A stretch of DNA of 8,721 bases from CAYLJO01 sp964383905 (GCA_964383905.1 CAYLJO010000248.1:1-8721); one strand, 5' to 3'. Positions 1-7,134 are shown, counted from the stretch's first letter. Numbers and translations are program-made. The notes: generated from the sequence alone by a model not told the origin.

Positions 1-8
1 CTAACGTA

Positions 9-347
9 GTGAAGAAATACGGTATCTCTTCTGAGCTGGCTCAGAAAATGGTGAATGCAGCGGTGGCGAAGGCCAGAGAACTTGGCGTTGCCGAAAACGT
101 AGCGATTCTCGATGACGGTGGCAATCTCAAGGCATTCAGCCGGATGGACGGGGCCTCGATCCCGACCATTGAGATTGCGCAGAATAAGGCGTACACCGCT
201 CTGTTCGGTGTCTCCACGCAGGACTTTTTCAACTTTATTCAAGGCGACCCGTCGCTTTTGGCTGGTCTGCCCACGCTTGCGCGTGTGGCGGCATGGGGTG
301 GAGGGTTTCCCATCGAGGTGGACGGAGAAATTGTTGGGGCGATGTGA
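9..347 (+). CDS. GlcG/HbpS-like (DUF336) protein, C-terminally truncated
   Basis: The frame starts at GTG (9) and encodes 112 residues. They match the GlcG/HbpS (DUF336) fold: an N-terminal helix (ELAQKMVNAAVAKARELG), the strand motif VAILDDGGNLKAFSRMDGA (residues ~31-49), IEIAQNKAYTALFG, and the glycine-rich GGGFPIEVDGEIVGA. Family members bind heme or small ligands and often sit beside oxidoreductase or catabolic genes. Their exact roles are mostly unknown. The family normally runs ~135-150 residues and continues after 'GEIVGAI' with a GVSGG-type loop and a last helix. Here TGA follows GAM directly and the next bases encode the end of another gene, so about 25-30 residues are missing. The frame is open to the window edge, so the true start could lie upstream of base 1. 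The protein is probably unstable or non-functional. The family call is firm; functionality is doubtful. Confidence 0.8.
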   Translation: MKKYGISSELAQKMVNAAVAKARELGVAENVAILDDGGNLKAFSRMDGASIPTIEIAQNKAYTALFGVSTQDFFNFIQGDPSLLAGLPTLARVAAWGGGFPIEVDGEIVGAM

Positions 348-481
348 CGCTGGGGATGCAGTCATTGAAGCGAATCGGCAAACCCGAAGACATCGCCGAT
401 GTAGTCGCGTTTGTGGCGTCTGACGGTGCGCGCTGGATCACAGGGGCCAGTATTCCAGTCGATGGCGGGTCGAAACTGTAG
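348..481 (+). pseudogene. Short-chain dehydrogenase (SDR), C-terminal fragment only
   Basis: In frame 2, ending at TAG 479-481, the bases encode the typical end of a classical SDR: a 'LKRIGKPEDIADVVAFVAS' helix, then 'DGARWITGASIPVDGGSKL'. The R-x-G-x-PEDIA motif, the S-D-x-A-x-(W/Y)-I-T-G segment and the final VDGG are hallmarks of NAD(P)-dependent SDRs. The Rossmann glycine motif, catalytic Ser, YxxxK and everything else N-terminal (about 200 residues) are absent. Directly upstream in another frame is the truncated DUF336 gene, so the fragment has no start of its own. The frame can be opened from ATG 293, but codons up to ~341 are only the shadow of the DUF336 gene. I read it as a relic of a deletion or recombination that removed the SDR 5' part. 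Confidence 0.85.
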
Positions 482-556
482 CTAATACCGTGAGCAGCGC
501 AATGGAGACTGGGCGAGCTTCATGAACCGTTCAAAACAAAAAACGCCGATTTGCAA

Positions 557-563
557 GAGAGGA
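557..563 (+). promoter_or_regulatory. Ribosome binding site for the SnoaL-like gene
   Basis: GAGAGGA-like purine run six bases before ATG 569. It favours this ATG over the in-frame TTG at 551, which lies upstream of the purine run and has no comparable site of its own. Confidence 0.6.
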
Positions 564-568
564 AAACA

Positions 569-1414
569 ATGAGCGATTCAAATGCGGAGAAGAACAAGGC
601 GATCGTCCTGGAGGCTTTCGACACTCTGTTCAACAGGCGTGACTATGCAGCGGCGGAGCGCTTTTGGTCGCCTCGCTACATTCAACACAGTGCCCACATA
701 GAGCCTGGGCGAGACGGTTTGTTCAACCTCGTCCGTAGCCAGCCGGACACGCTGCGCTATGAGAATGCACTCATCATGGCAGAAGGAGACTATCTGATGC
801 TGCACGGCCGGTTTAGCGGACACGCCGCCGGTCGACCGTGGGTCGCTGCCGACATTGTGAGGATGGAAAACGGACGCCTCGCAGAACATTGGGATGTAAT
901 ACAGGACGAAGCCACCAAGGAAGAATCAAAGAGCGGTTCGCCGATGTTCGGCACTTCATTCGCTCAACCAGATCACCCGCCCGCGGCCACCGCCTCTTTA
1001 TTGACGGTAGAGGACGCACGACGCATCGTGGCGCCTCTGTATGACGCGCTCAACGAGCCTGGCAAGAAAGACGTGGCGGCGTTATTGGCCAAGGCGACCA
1101 ATCCCGACTATCGATCCTATTCGACAAATGAAGACTGGCTTACGCGCGACCAGCTAGCCGAAGTATTCAAGACGATCGGCTCGGTGACTCCAGATTTGCG
1201 TTGGACGATTAAGGATATTCAGACGTTCGGCAATCAGATCGTGGTGCGCGGTGAAGCGACCGGTACACCGGTCCGCGAGTTCTGGGGAGCGAACCCGACC
1301 GGCAAGAGCTTTAAGACGATGGCCATCGACGTGTTCACGGTAAAAAACGGCAAGCTCGCATCCGCCTATCACGTCGAGAACTGGATGACAGCGTTGCAGC
1401 AGATCAGAGGGTAG
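569..1414 (+). CDS. Tandem SnoaL-like (NTF2-fold) protein
   Basis: The protein has 281 residues from ATG 569. It contains two SnoaL-like/NTF2-fold modules in a row. Module 1 (~5-128) has the N-terminal helix NKAIVLEAFDTLFNRRDYAAAE, then F-W-S-P-R-Y-I-Q-H-S, the strand YLMLHGRFSG, and 'DIVRMENGRLAEHWDVIQ', the usual end of the fold. Module 2 (~147-281) has ARRIVAPLYDALNEP, the strand-turn 'FGNQIVVRGEATGTP', and 'AIDVFTVKNGKLASAYHVENWMTALQQI'. A Pro/Ala/Ser-rich linker (~129-145) joins them. Single modules of ~130-145 residues are usual, so this is a fusion. The two halves are not close copies; module 1 resembles predicted SnoaL-like proteins and module 2 resembles ester-cyclase-like ones. SnoaL relatives include polyketide cyclases, isomerases and hydratases, but most are uncharacterised, so no reaction can be assigned. 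No signal peptide is seen. The hydrolase follows 26 bases later, so they are probably co-transcribed. Confidence 0.85.
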   Translation: MSDSNAEKNKAIVLEAFDTLFNRRDYAAAERFWSPRYIQHSAHIEPGRDGLFNLVRSQPDTLRYENALIMAEGDYLMLHGRFSGHAAGRPWVAADIVRMENGRLAEHWDVIQDEATKEESKSGSPMFGTSFAQPDHPPAATASLLTVEDARRIVAPLYDALNEPGKKDVAALLAKATNPDYRSYSTNEDWLTRDQLAEVFKTIGSVTPDLRWTIKDIQTFGNQIVVRGEATGTPVREFWGANPTGKSFKTMAIDVFTVKNGKLASAYHVENWMTALQQIRG

Positions 1415-1440
1415 AGCATTTGAGCACCGAGAGACGCGCG

Positions 1441-2337
1441 ATGAGCAGTTACACCCACGAAACCGTCCTGACAGAATTTGTTGAGGCCAATGGAATCCGC
1501 TATGCCTATCGCCGCTTCGGAAAAGCAGGAACCACTCCTCTGCTGTTCCTCCAGTACTTCAACTCCAACATGGACGGGTGGGATCCAGCCGTAACCAACG
1601 CTATCGCGCGGGATCACGAGGTGATTCTTTTTGACCATGCGGGCGTTGGAGCGTCGGGAGGAGAAACGCCTGATACGGTCAGGGGGATGGCGAAGCAGTG
1701 CGTTGCATTCTGCCGTGCTCTGGGTGTGAAGGTGGTGGATGTCGTGGGCTTTTCCCTCGGTGGAATGGTTGCGCAGCAGCTATCCCTGGAACATCCCGAT
1801 CTCGTCCGGCGGCTGATCTTGTTAGGCACAGGGCCCCGAGGTGGTGAAGGTATGACCTTCACCGAACTGTCGGCGGAAGAACAGGCAGATCCGGTGGCGT
1901 TTTTGTTAGGCGCATTCTTCTCACCATCCGAAGCGAGTCAAGCGGCCGGTCGCGACTATGTGAAGCGGCTTGAATCGCGCCAGAAGGATCGCGACCTTCC
2001 TGTCTCCAGGGACTCGGCAGTTGCACAACTCGCCGCGATCAGAGAATGGGGAAGCATACCTCCGACAGATCGTTACGCCAGCCTCAAGAACATTACCCAT
2101 CCCACGCTGATAGTTCACGGCAATAAAGACGTCGTCGTTGCGCCGACCAATGCTCTCATCCTCGCGGAGCACCTGCCGAACGCTCAATTGATCGTGTACT
2201 CCGACTCGAGTCACGGAGCCCAGTACCAGCATGCAGAGATTTTTCTGGAGCACCTGAAGCTCTTCTTGGAGGATCGGAGTTCTCCGCCAGCTCACCCGAC
2301 GGAGATACCTCCGCGGCGGGAACGTGTTGGGGCCTAA
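1441..2337 (+). CDS. Alpha/beta hydrolase
   Basis: The protein has 298 residues from ATG 1441, which is preceded by a GAGAG purine run; an in-frame TTG at 1420 is the alternative start. It is a classic alpha/beta hydrolase. The nucleophile elbow is GFSLGG with Ser105, the likely acid is Asp230 (HGNKDVVV), and the base is His258 (SDSSHGAQ). The 'LLFLQYFNSNMDGWDP' segment (~34-49) replaces the common HG oxyanion motif. It is typical of a subgroup often annotated as haloperoxidase-like or proline-iminopeptidase-like hydrolases, as is 'VILFDHAGVGASGGETPDTV' (~61-80). The cap region lies at ~135-205. The last ~18 residues are Pro/Arg-rich and probably disordered. No signal peptide is seen, so it is likely cytosolic. 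The substrate is unknown; true haloperoxidase activity should not be assumed. It sits between the SnoaL-like gene and the DUF302 gene with short gaps. Confidence 0.92.
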   Translation: MSSYTHETVLTEFVEANGIRYAYRRFGKAGTTPLLFLQYFNSNMDGWDPAVTNAIARDHEVILFDHAGVGASGGETPDTVRGMAKQCVAFCRALGVKVVDVVGFSLGGMVAQQLSLEHPDLVRRLILLGTGPRGGEGMTFTELSAEEQADPVAFLLGAFFSPSEASQAAGRDYVKRLESRQKDRDLPVSRDSAVAQLAAIREWGSIPPTDRYASLKNITHPTLIVHGNKDVVVAPTNALILAEHLPNAQLIVYSDSSHGAQYQHAEIFLEHLKLFLEDRSSPPAHPTEIPPRRERVGA

Positions 2338-2358
2338 TGCACTGTTGAGAGGAATGGA

Positions 2359-2853
2359 ATGGGCATCAGAAAGTTCGAAATCGAGCGGTTCAGCGTGACA
2401 TCTTCAAAGCCATTTGAGACGGTCGTGGCCGCGCTGAAAGCGCGAGTCGGGCGGCTGGATTTGGCCGAGTTCGCAAAAACGTCGAAGACGGCAACCAGTT
2501 TTTCTGAGTTGGAAAAACTGGTTGCTCGAGACTTGGTCGCTACAGGCCTGATGTTGTTCTTAGAACTTGATCATGGCGCGGTGCTGCGTAAGGAAACGGG
2601 GCTCGACAAGCCGAAGATACTGCGGCTCGTGATCGGCAATCCGCTCATCATGAAGGAGATGGTGAAGCACGTCCCCGATGCAGGGTCCTACGCTCCCGTT
2701 ACGGTGTTGATCGATGAGCGGGATGACGGCGTGCACTTGTCCTATGATAAGATGGTGAGCTTTTTGGCGCCATACGGAAATGCGAAGGCGACTGCCGTCG
2801 CTCGGGACTTGGATGCCAGGGTCGAGAACCTGCTTCGCGAGTCTGCGGGTTAG
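2359..2853 (+). CDS. DUF302 domain protein
   Basis: The protein has 164 residues. ATG 2359 has GAGAGG at 2347-2352, six bases upstream. An ATG at 2354 is out of frame. It matches the DUF302 pattern: an amphipathic start 'FSVTSSKPFETVVAALKARVG', an acidic/hydrophobic strand 'LMLFLELDHGAVLRK' (~64-78), the signature 'RLVIGNPLIMKEMVKHVPDAG' region (~89-109), and 'PVTVLIDERDDGVHLSYDKMVSFLAPYGN' (~113-141). DUF302 proteins are small alpha/beta folds found in many bacteria with no settled biochemical function; some sit beside redox or stress genes. There is no signal peptide or membrane segment. It lies 21 bases after the hydrolase, likely in the same transcript, and is followed by a 103-base gap before the aldehyde oxidoreductase operon. 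Confidence 0.85.
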   Translation: MGIRKFEIERFSVTSSKPFETVVAALKARVGRLDLAEFAKTSKTATSFSELEKLVARDLVATGLMLFLELDHGAVLRKETGLDKPKILRLVIGNPLIMKEMVKHVPDAGSYAPVTVLIDERDDGVHLSYDKMVSFLAPYGNAKATAVARDLDARVENLLRESAG

Positions 2854-2956
2854 CTTGATGTTGCGCCAGGTGAAGAGTTCCAAAGCCGTCGTACACCCCT
2901 TCCGGGCAGTACGTTAATTCGCAGGTGCAGTTCGCGAGTTGTGAAAAGACCCTCGC

Positions 2957-3667
2957 ATGACAAGCAAATCTAAACGTGAACGTCGGCCCAAACCGCCGCC
3001 TAAATCGAGCCCCGAATCATCCGCGGACGGAGGCCTCACGCGTGACAGCAAGGATCCAGAAATGGGTCCTGCGGATCCGTCGCGTCGCACATTTCTTTTG
3101 ACGACGGGAAGCGCCGCGGCGGCGACTGTGTTCGCGGCGTCCGTACCGGCGCTGGCGAGCAGCGACACGGAAGTCTTAGAGCAGGATGCGTCCGACGTCT
3201 CCGGCGCCGTTCCCCTCACGCTGCGCATTAACGGCAAGGAGCACACACTGCGGATCGATCCGCGGACCACACTACTGGACTGCCTCCGCGAAACGGTGGC
3301 ACTGACCGGAACGAAAAAAGGCTGTGATCATGGGCAGTGCGGCGCGTGCACGGTGCATGTGAACGGCCGGCGCGTGCTTTCGTGCCTCAACTTCGCCGTC
3401 ATGCACGATGGCGAAGAGATCACAACCATCGAGGGGCTGGGTACACCTGAGGCAATGCATCCCATGCAGGCGGCATTCTTCACCCACGATGCTTATCAAT
3501 GCGGTTATTGCACTTCGGGTCAGATCATGTCGGCGGTCGCATTGCTGAAGGAGCCATGCGGTCCCGACGATGCTGCCGTGAAGGAGTTGATGAGCGGCAA
3601 CATCTGCCGTTGCGGCGCCTATGCCAACATCGTTGCTGCAATCCAGCAGGTCCGCAAACGCGCTTAA
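2957..3667 (+). CDS. paoA: Aldehyde oxidoreductase 2Fe-2S subunit, Tat-exported (PaoA/YagT-like)
   Basis: This 236-residue iron-sulfur subunit of a xanthine-oxidase-family enzyme passes electrons from the Mo centre to FAD. A twin-arginine signal is visible: S-R-R-T-F-L-L (Arg43, Arg44), then an alanine-rich h-region and VPALAS (~63-68), a likely cleavage site. This implies folded export to the periplasm, probably carrying the partner subunits along as in E. coli PaoABC. The plant-type [2Fe-2S] ligands are Cys123, Cys128, Cys131 and Cys143. The second, alpha-helical cluster has Cys182, Cys185 (QCGYCTSGQ), Cys217 and Cys219 (ICRCGAY). All eight are present. Residues 1-35 are a very basic and polar extension. 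Met36 (ATG 3062) has AAGGA seven bases upstream and would give a conventional short n-region, so the real start may be 3062. PaoB follows after 16 bases. Confidence is high for the family and moderate for the start and for the exact orthology. Confidence 0.92.
   Translation: MTSKSKRERRPKPPPKSSPESSADGGLTRDSKDPEMGPADPSRRTFLLTTGSAAAATVFAASVPALASSDTEVLEQDASDVSGAVPLTLRINGKEHTLRIDPRTTLLDCLRETVALTGTKKGCDHGQCGACTVHVNGRRVLSCLNFAVMHDGEEITTIEGLGTPEAMHPMQAAFFTHDAYQCGYCTSGQIMSAVALLKEPCGPDDAAVKELMSGNICRCGAYANIVAAIQQVRKRA
3050..3054 (+). promoter_or_regulatory. Possible internal ribosome binding site for a shorter PaoA-like protein
   Basis: AAGGA seven bases before ATG 3062 (Met36 of the long frame). It is a better Shine-Dalgarno match than anything before ATG 2957, where only a weak GAAAAG is seen. 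Starting at 3062 gives a 201-residue precursor with an eight-residue n-region up to the twin arginines. Confidence 0.45.
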
Positions 3668-3670
3668 CCA

Positions 3671-3676
3671 GAGGAG
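3671..3676 (+). promoter_or_regulatory. Ribosome binding site for the FAD subunit gene
   Basis: GAGGAG seven bases before ATG 3684, just after the upstream stop. It fixes the start here rather than at the longer open frame running back into the preceding gene. Confidence 0.8.
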
Positions 3677-3683
3677 TCGCTCT

Positions 3684-4685
3684 ATGCATACTTTCGAGTT
3701 CATCCGTCCGGTAGATCAGGCCGCGGCGATTGCAACCGCCGCACAATCGAAAACGGCGCAACAGGGAGCGGATGTGCGCTTCCTGGGCGGCGGCACCACG
3801 CTGATCGATCTGATGAAGCTGAACGTTGAGACTCCCGCGCGCGTGCTCGATATCAATCGCCTGCCACTCGACCAGATCGAAGCTACGTCCGATGGCGGCA
3901 TGAAGATCGGTGCAATGGTCCGCAACTCGGATCTGGCGAATCACGCCAAGGTGCAAAAGGACTATCCGGTTCTATCGCAGGCGATCCTGCAAGGCGCGTC
4001 GGCGCAGATCCGCAACATGGCCACTGTCGGCGGGAACTTGCTGCAGCGAACGCGCTGCGTCTACTTCCGCGACACCGCGATGGCGTGCAACAAGCGCGAG
4101 CCAGGTAGCGGATGCCCGGCGATCAGCGGCCACAATCGTACGCTTGCCATCCTAGGCGTGAGCGAGCATTGCGTCGCGACGAATCCATCCGACATGTGCG
4201 TAGCCCTGGCGGCGCTGGAAGCGACCGTTCACATTCAGGGAACGAAGGGCTCACGTGCGGTCGCGTTCGGCGACTTCCATCTGCTGCCGGGTAACACACC
4301 GCATCTCGAGACCGTGCTGGAACCGGGCGATCTGATCACGCACGTGACACTGCCGCCGCCAATTGCGGGAAGCAAGCAGGTTTACTTGAAACTGCGCGAT
4401 CGAGCGTCGTACGAATTTGCGCTCTCCTCGGCAGCGGTGGTGCTCACGGTTGCAGGCGGCAACATTACGCGCTCCCGCATTGCCCTTGGTGGCGTCGGAA
4501 CTAGACCGTGGCGCTCGCCCGATGCCGAGCAGGCGCTGACTGGTAAAGCGGCAAACGAACCTACCTTTCGCCAAGCCGCCGAAAAAGCGATGCGAGATGC
4601 GAGGCCGCAGAGCGAGAACAAATTTAAGGTCGAACTGGCCAAACGATGCCTGATCCACGCATTGCAAATGGCGACTGCAAGTTGA
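3684..4685 (+). CDS. paoB: Aldehyde oxidoreductase FAD subunit with [4Fe-4S] insert (PaoB/YagS-like)
   Basis: The protein has 333 residues, close to E. coli PaoB (~318). It belongs to the FAD-binding PCMH-type fold of the xanthine oxidase family and takes electrons from the Fe-S subunit to hand to an external acceptor. FAD-binding motifs are FLGGGTTLIDLMK (~33-45) and IRNMATVGGNLLQ (~109-121). The extra segment 'QRTRCVYFRDTAMACNKREPGSGCPA' has Cys125, Cys135 and Cys144, and Cys163 follows in SEHCVATNPSDM. This is the four-cysteine insert that carries a [4Fe-4S] cluster in PaoB and in 4-hydroxybenzoyl-CoA reductase-like enzymes; xanthine dehydrogenases lack it. The C-terminal CO-dehydrogenase flavoprotein domain spans ~225-333 (YLKLRDRASYEFALSSAAVVL, ALGGVGTRPWR). 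There is no signal peptide; export would depend on the Tat subunit. It is separated by 16 bases from both neighbours. Confidence 0.93.
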   Translation: MHTFEFIRPVDQAAAIATAAQSKTAQQGADVRFLGGGTTLIDLMKLNVETPARVLDINRLPLDQIEATSDGGMKIGAMVRNSDLANHAKVQKDYPVLSQAILQGASAQIRNMATVGGNLLQRTRCVYFRDTAMACNKREPGSGCPAISGHNRTLAILGVSEHCVATNPSDMCVALAALEATVHIQGTKGSRAVAFGDFHLLPGNTPHLETVLEPGDLITHVTLPPPIAGSKQVYLKLRDRASYEFALSSAAVVLTVAGGNITRSRIALGGVGTRPWRSPDAEQALTGKAANEPTFRQAAEKAMRDARPQSENKFKVELAKRCLIHALQMATAS

Positions 4686-4701
4686 TTTCTGAGGAGCAAC
4701 C

Positions 4702-6957
4702 ATGGCGACATCGCAGCAAACAACTTCTTCTCCCATCGGACGCGACACCGTCCGTATAGACGGCCCCCGCAAAGTTACTGGTTTGGCGCAGTACACCTCC
4801 GATTTCCGCTTCTCGGAAATGCTCTACGCCGTTCCCGTTGAGGCGACGATCGCCAATGGCAAATTGCTCGCGCTGGATACTGCTGCTGCGGAAAAAATGG
4901 CGGGCGTGCGCGCCGTTTTTCATCGCGAGAACATTGGCAAGATCTTCCGCTCCACTCCCGCGCCCGGTTTCGATCGCGTCTGCCTTGAGCGGCGACCGCC
5001 GTTCGAAGATGACACGATCCGTTACTGGGGCCAATACATCGCTCTGGCCGTTGCCGACACCTTCGAAGCTGCCAAGGCTGCCGCCGATGCCGTGCATGCA
5101 ACCTACTCCAAAGAGAAAGCCAACGTAGAATCCCACCTGGAGGCAGGTAACGATCCGGACGTCGTCTTCACTGCCTACGGGCCGGTGGAGCGCCTGCAAA
5201 GTCACCGCGGCGACGCCGACGCCGCATTCGCGAGCGCGGCCGTCAAGCTGGACGAAACGTACGTCACTCCTGCCGAAACACACAATCCTCTCGAGCTGCA
5301 CTCGACTGTGGCGCTGTGGGAGGGTTCCATGCTGACGCTGTATGACTCGACCCAGGGCGTCGTGAATCTGCGCAGCGTCCTGTCGCAGATGTTCGGCCTG
5401 CCCAAGGAGAATGTGCGCGTCATCTCGAAGTTTCTCGGCTCGGGCTTCGGCGGGAAGCTCTATCCCTGGACGCATGTTCCGCTTGCTGCCGCTGCGGCAC
5501 GTCAGTTAGGCAAGCCAGTGAAGCTCGTCGTCAGCCGCAAAATGATGTTCCAGTCGGTCGGCCATCGGGCGCGCACGCAGCAGCATGTTCGCCTCGGCGC
5601 CTCGCGCGACGGCAAGCTCGTGTCGCTGCAACACGATTACGTCTACCACATGTCAATGCTCGACGTTTACCACGAAGACTGCGGCGAAGCCACGCCCTTC
5701 CACTACAGCGTTCCCAATTTGCGCGTGAGCTTCGGGCGCGCACGGCGCAACATCGGCGCAACGGCCGATATGCGCGGTCCAGGCGCAGTGCCGGGACTTT
5801 ATGCCACCGAATCGGCAATGAACGAGATGGCCGAGCGGCTCAGGATGGATCCCGTCCAGTTCCGCATTCTCAACGAGCCAAAGCTCGACGAGTCGCTGAA
5901 GCTGCCGTTCTCGTCCAGATACTATATCGAGTGCCTGAATCTCGGAGCCGAGAAGTTCGGCTGGTCGAAGCGCAATCCGGCAGTCGGGTCAATGAAGCGC
6001 GATGGCCTGACCTTAGGCTGGGGAATGGCCGGCGCCGCATGGCCCGCGGGAACATTTGCCGCCGAAGCCAATCTCCAACTGCGAGATGATGGAACGGTTC
6101 GTGTGGCCTGCGCAACACAAGACATTGGCACCGGCACGTATACGATCCTAGCACAGCTTGCGTCGCAGAAGACCGGTGTGCCGCTGGACAAGATCGATGT
6201 GGAACTGGGGGACAGCGCGCTTCCCGATGGTCCGATCTCGGGCGGGTCCTTAGGTACTAGTTCCGTGATCCCGGCTGTGTTCAAGGCCGCAGACCAGGCG
6301 ATCACCTCGCTGCTGATCATCGCCGTCACAACTCCCGGCTCGCCGTTTTTAGGGCACAAACCCGACGATCTTGCGCTCGAAGGCGGGCGGCTGTTCGTAA
6401 AGGCTGAAGGTCCTGCACGAGGTATTGCGTTCGGGGACGTGCTCCGGGGGGCGAATGTACGCCTGGTCACAGGCAGCGGCAGGGCTGAACAGACGGCTTT
6501 TGCCCCGAACCAGAAATTCTCCAAGCACTCCTTCGGCTGCCACTTTGTGGAAGTGACCTGGCAGCCGGAGACCGCGCGCCTGCGCGTCAGCCGCGTGGTG
6601 ACGGTAATGGACGCGGGCCGGATCCTGAACCCTCTTGCCGGCCGCAACCAGATCCAGGGCGCAGTGGTGATGGGCATCGGCATGGCGCTGTTCGAAGAAA
6701 CCACTTACGATCCGCAGAACGGCGCGCCCATCAACAGTAATCTGGCTGATTACATGATGACGGTGAACGCCGACGCGCCTCCGATCGACGTGCACTTCCT
6801 CGATTATCCCGACAAGGAGATTAATGAACTCGGTGCACGTGGGATCGGCGAGATCGGCTTGGCCGGGGTTGCCGCCGCGATCACCTCCGCGGTACACCAC
6901 GCGACGGGCGTTCATGTGCGCGAGCTGCCGGTGAGGATTGAGAATCTAATCGCGTGA
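4702..6957 (+). CDS. paoC: Aldehyde oxidoreductase molybdenum-binding subunit (PaoC/YagR-like)
   Basis: This 751-residue catalytic subunit would oxidise aldehydes to carboxylic acids at a molybdopterin centre (molybdopterin cytosine dinucleotide in characterised PaoC). ATG 4702 has GAGGAG at 4691-4696. The N-terminal aldehyde oxidase a/b-hammerhead domain starts at ~13 (GRDTVRIDGPRKVTGLAQYTSDF) and runs to ~125. Cofactor-binding motifs are GSGFGGK (residues 246-252), MRGPGAVPG (Arg358; most relatives have R-A-P-G here), 'ATQDIGTGTYTILAQ' and SGGSLGTSS. The catalytic glutamate is Glu717 in GARGIGEIGLAG. Length is close to E. coli PaoC (~732), and all key motifs are intact, so the enzyme should be active if the cofactor is supplied. 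The substrate range is not readable from sequence; E. coli PaoABC prefers aromatic aldehydes. No XdhC/PaoD-type chaperone lies downstream within the window. Confidence 0.93.
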   Translation: MATSQQTTSSPIGRDTVRIDGPRKVTGLAQYTSDFRFSEMLYAVPVEATIANGKLLALDTAAAEKMAGVRAVFHRENIGKIFRSTPAPGFDRVCLERRPPFEDDTIRYWGQYIALAVADTFEAAKAAADAVHATYSKEKANVESHLEAGNDPDVVFTAYGPVERLQSHRGDADAAFASAAVKLDETYVTPAETHNPLELHSTVALWEGSMLTLYDSTQGVVNLRSVLSQMFGLPKENVRVISKFLGSGFGGKLYPWTHVPLAAAAARQLGKPVKLVVSRKMMFQSVGHRARTQQHVRLGASRDGKLVSLQHDYVYHMSMLDVYHEDCGEATPFHYSVPNLRVSFGRARRNIGATADMRGPGAVPGLYATESAMNEMAERLRMDPVQFRILNEPKLDESLKLPFSSRYYIECLNLGAEKFGWSKRNPAVGSMKRDGLTLGWGMAGAAWPAGTFAAEANLQLRDDGTVRVACATQDIGTGTYTILAQLASQKTGVPLDKIDVELGDSALPDGPISGGSLGTSSVIPAVFKAADQAITSLLIIAVTTPGSPFLGHKPDDLALEGGRLFVKAEGPARGIAFGDVLRGANVRLVTGSGRAEQTAFAPNQKFSKHSFGCHFVEVTWQPETARLRVSRVVTVMDAGRILNPLAGRNQIQGAVVMGIGMALFEETTYDPQNGAPINSNLADYMMTVNADAPPIDVHFLDYPDKEINELGARGIGEIGLAGVAAAITSAVHHATGVHVRELPVRIENLIA

Positions 6958-7134
6958 GATGTTCTCACTCGTGCCGATACCCTCCACGAGCTATACGTGT
7001 ATGACGGCGAACTCACCCCGCCGCCCGGGCCTATGCGTAAGAGGAGGTTGAAATGTCCATCCACTTTGACGTCTACGTTTAAGAAGAGATCAAGAGCGCG
7101 TGTAGGAGAGGCTTCCTGTAGTTTCGCCAACAAC
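6958..7134 (+). other. Non-coding gap with a strong RBS and a 9-codon frame
   Basis: AGGAGGT at 7042-7048 stands four bases before ATG 7053, which opens a frame of only nine codons (MSIHFDVYV) to TAA 7080. Past the stop the frame continues for 12 more codons (EEIKSACRRGFL) before TAG 7119. The joined peptide faintly recalls the start of DUF5615 PIN-like toxins, but this is too short to claim. A 6-base stem at 6968-6973 / 6985-6990 has no T-tract. It could be a gene relic, a leader peptide, or chance. Confidence 0.3.

Noticed and set aside
293..400. ATG 293 as the true start of a short SDR-like protein
   Set aside because: Codons before ~341 are the shifted reading of the DUF336 gene (Arg/Gly/Trp-rich and meaningless), so the frame is an accident of the junction.
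4624..5475. Long minus-strand open frame (283 codons) opposite the Mo subunit gene
   Set aside because: It lies wholly antisense to well-supported FAD and Mo subunit coding, has no family features, and is explained by the high-GC codon pattern of the sense strand.
5922..6704. Minus-strand open frame of 260 codons
   Set aside because: It is antisense to the Mo subunit between its conserved cofactor motifs, is Ser/Pro/Arg-rich without domains, and is a shadow of the real gene.
6968..6990. Possible terminator after the Mo subunit gene
   Set aside because: Only a 6-base stem (CTCGTG/CACGAG) with an 11-base loop and no following T-tract.
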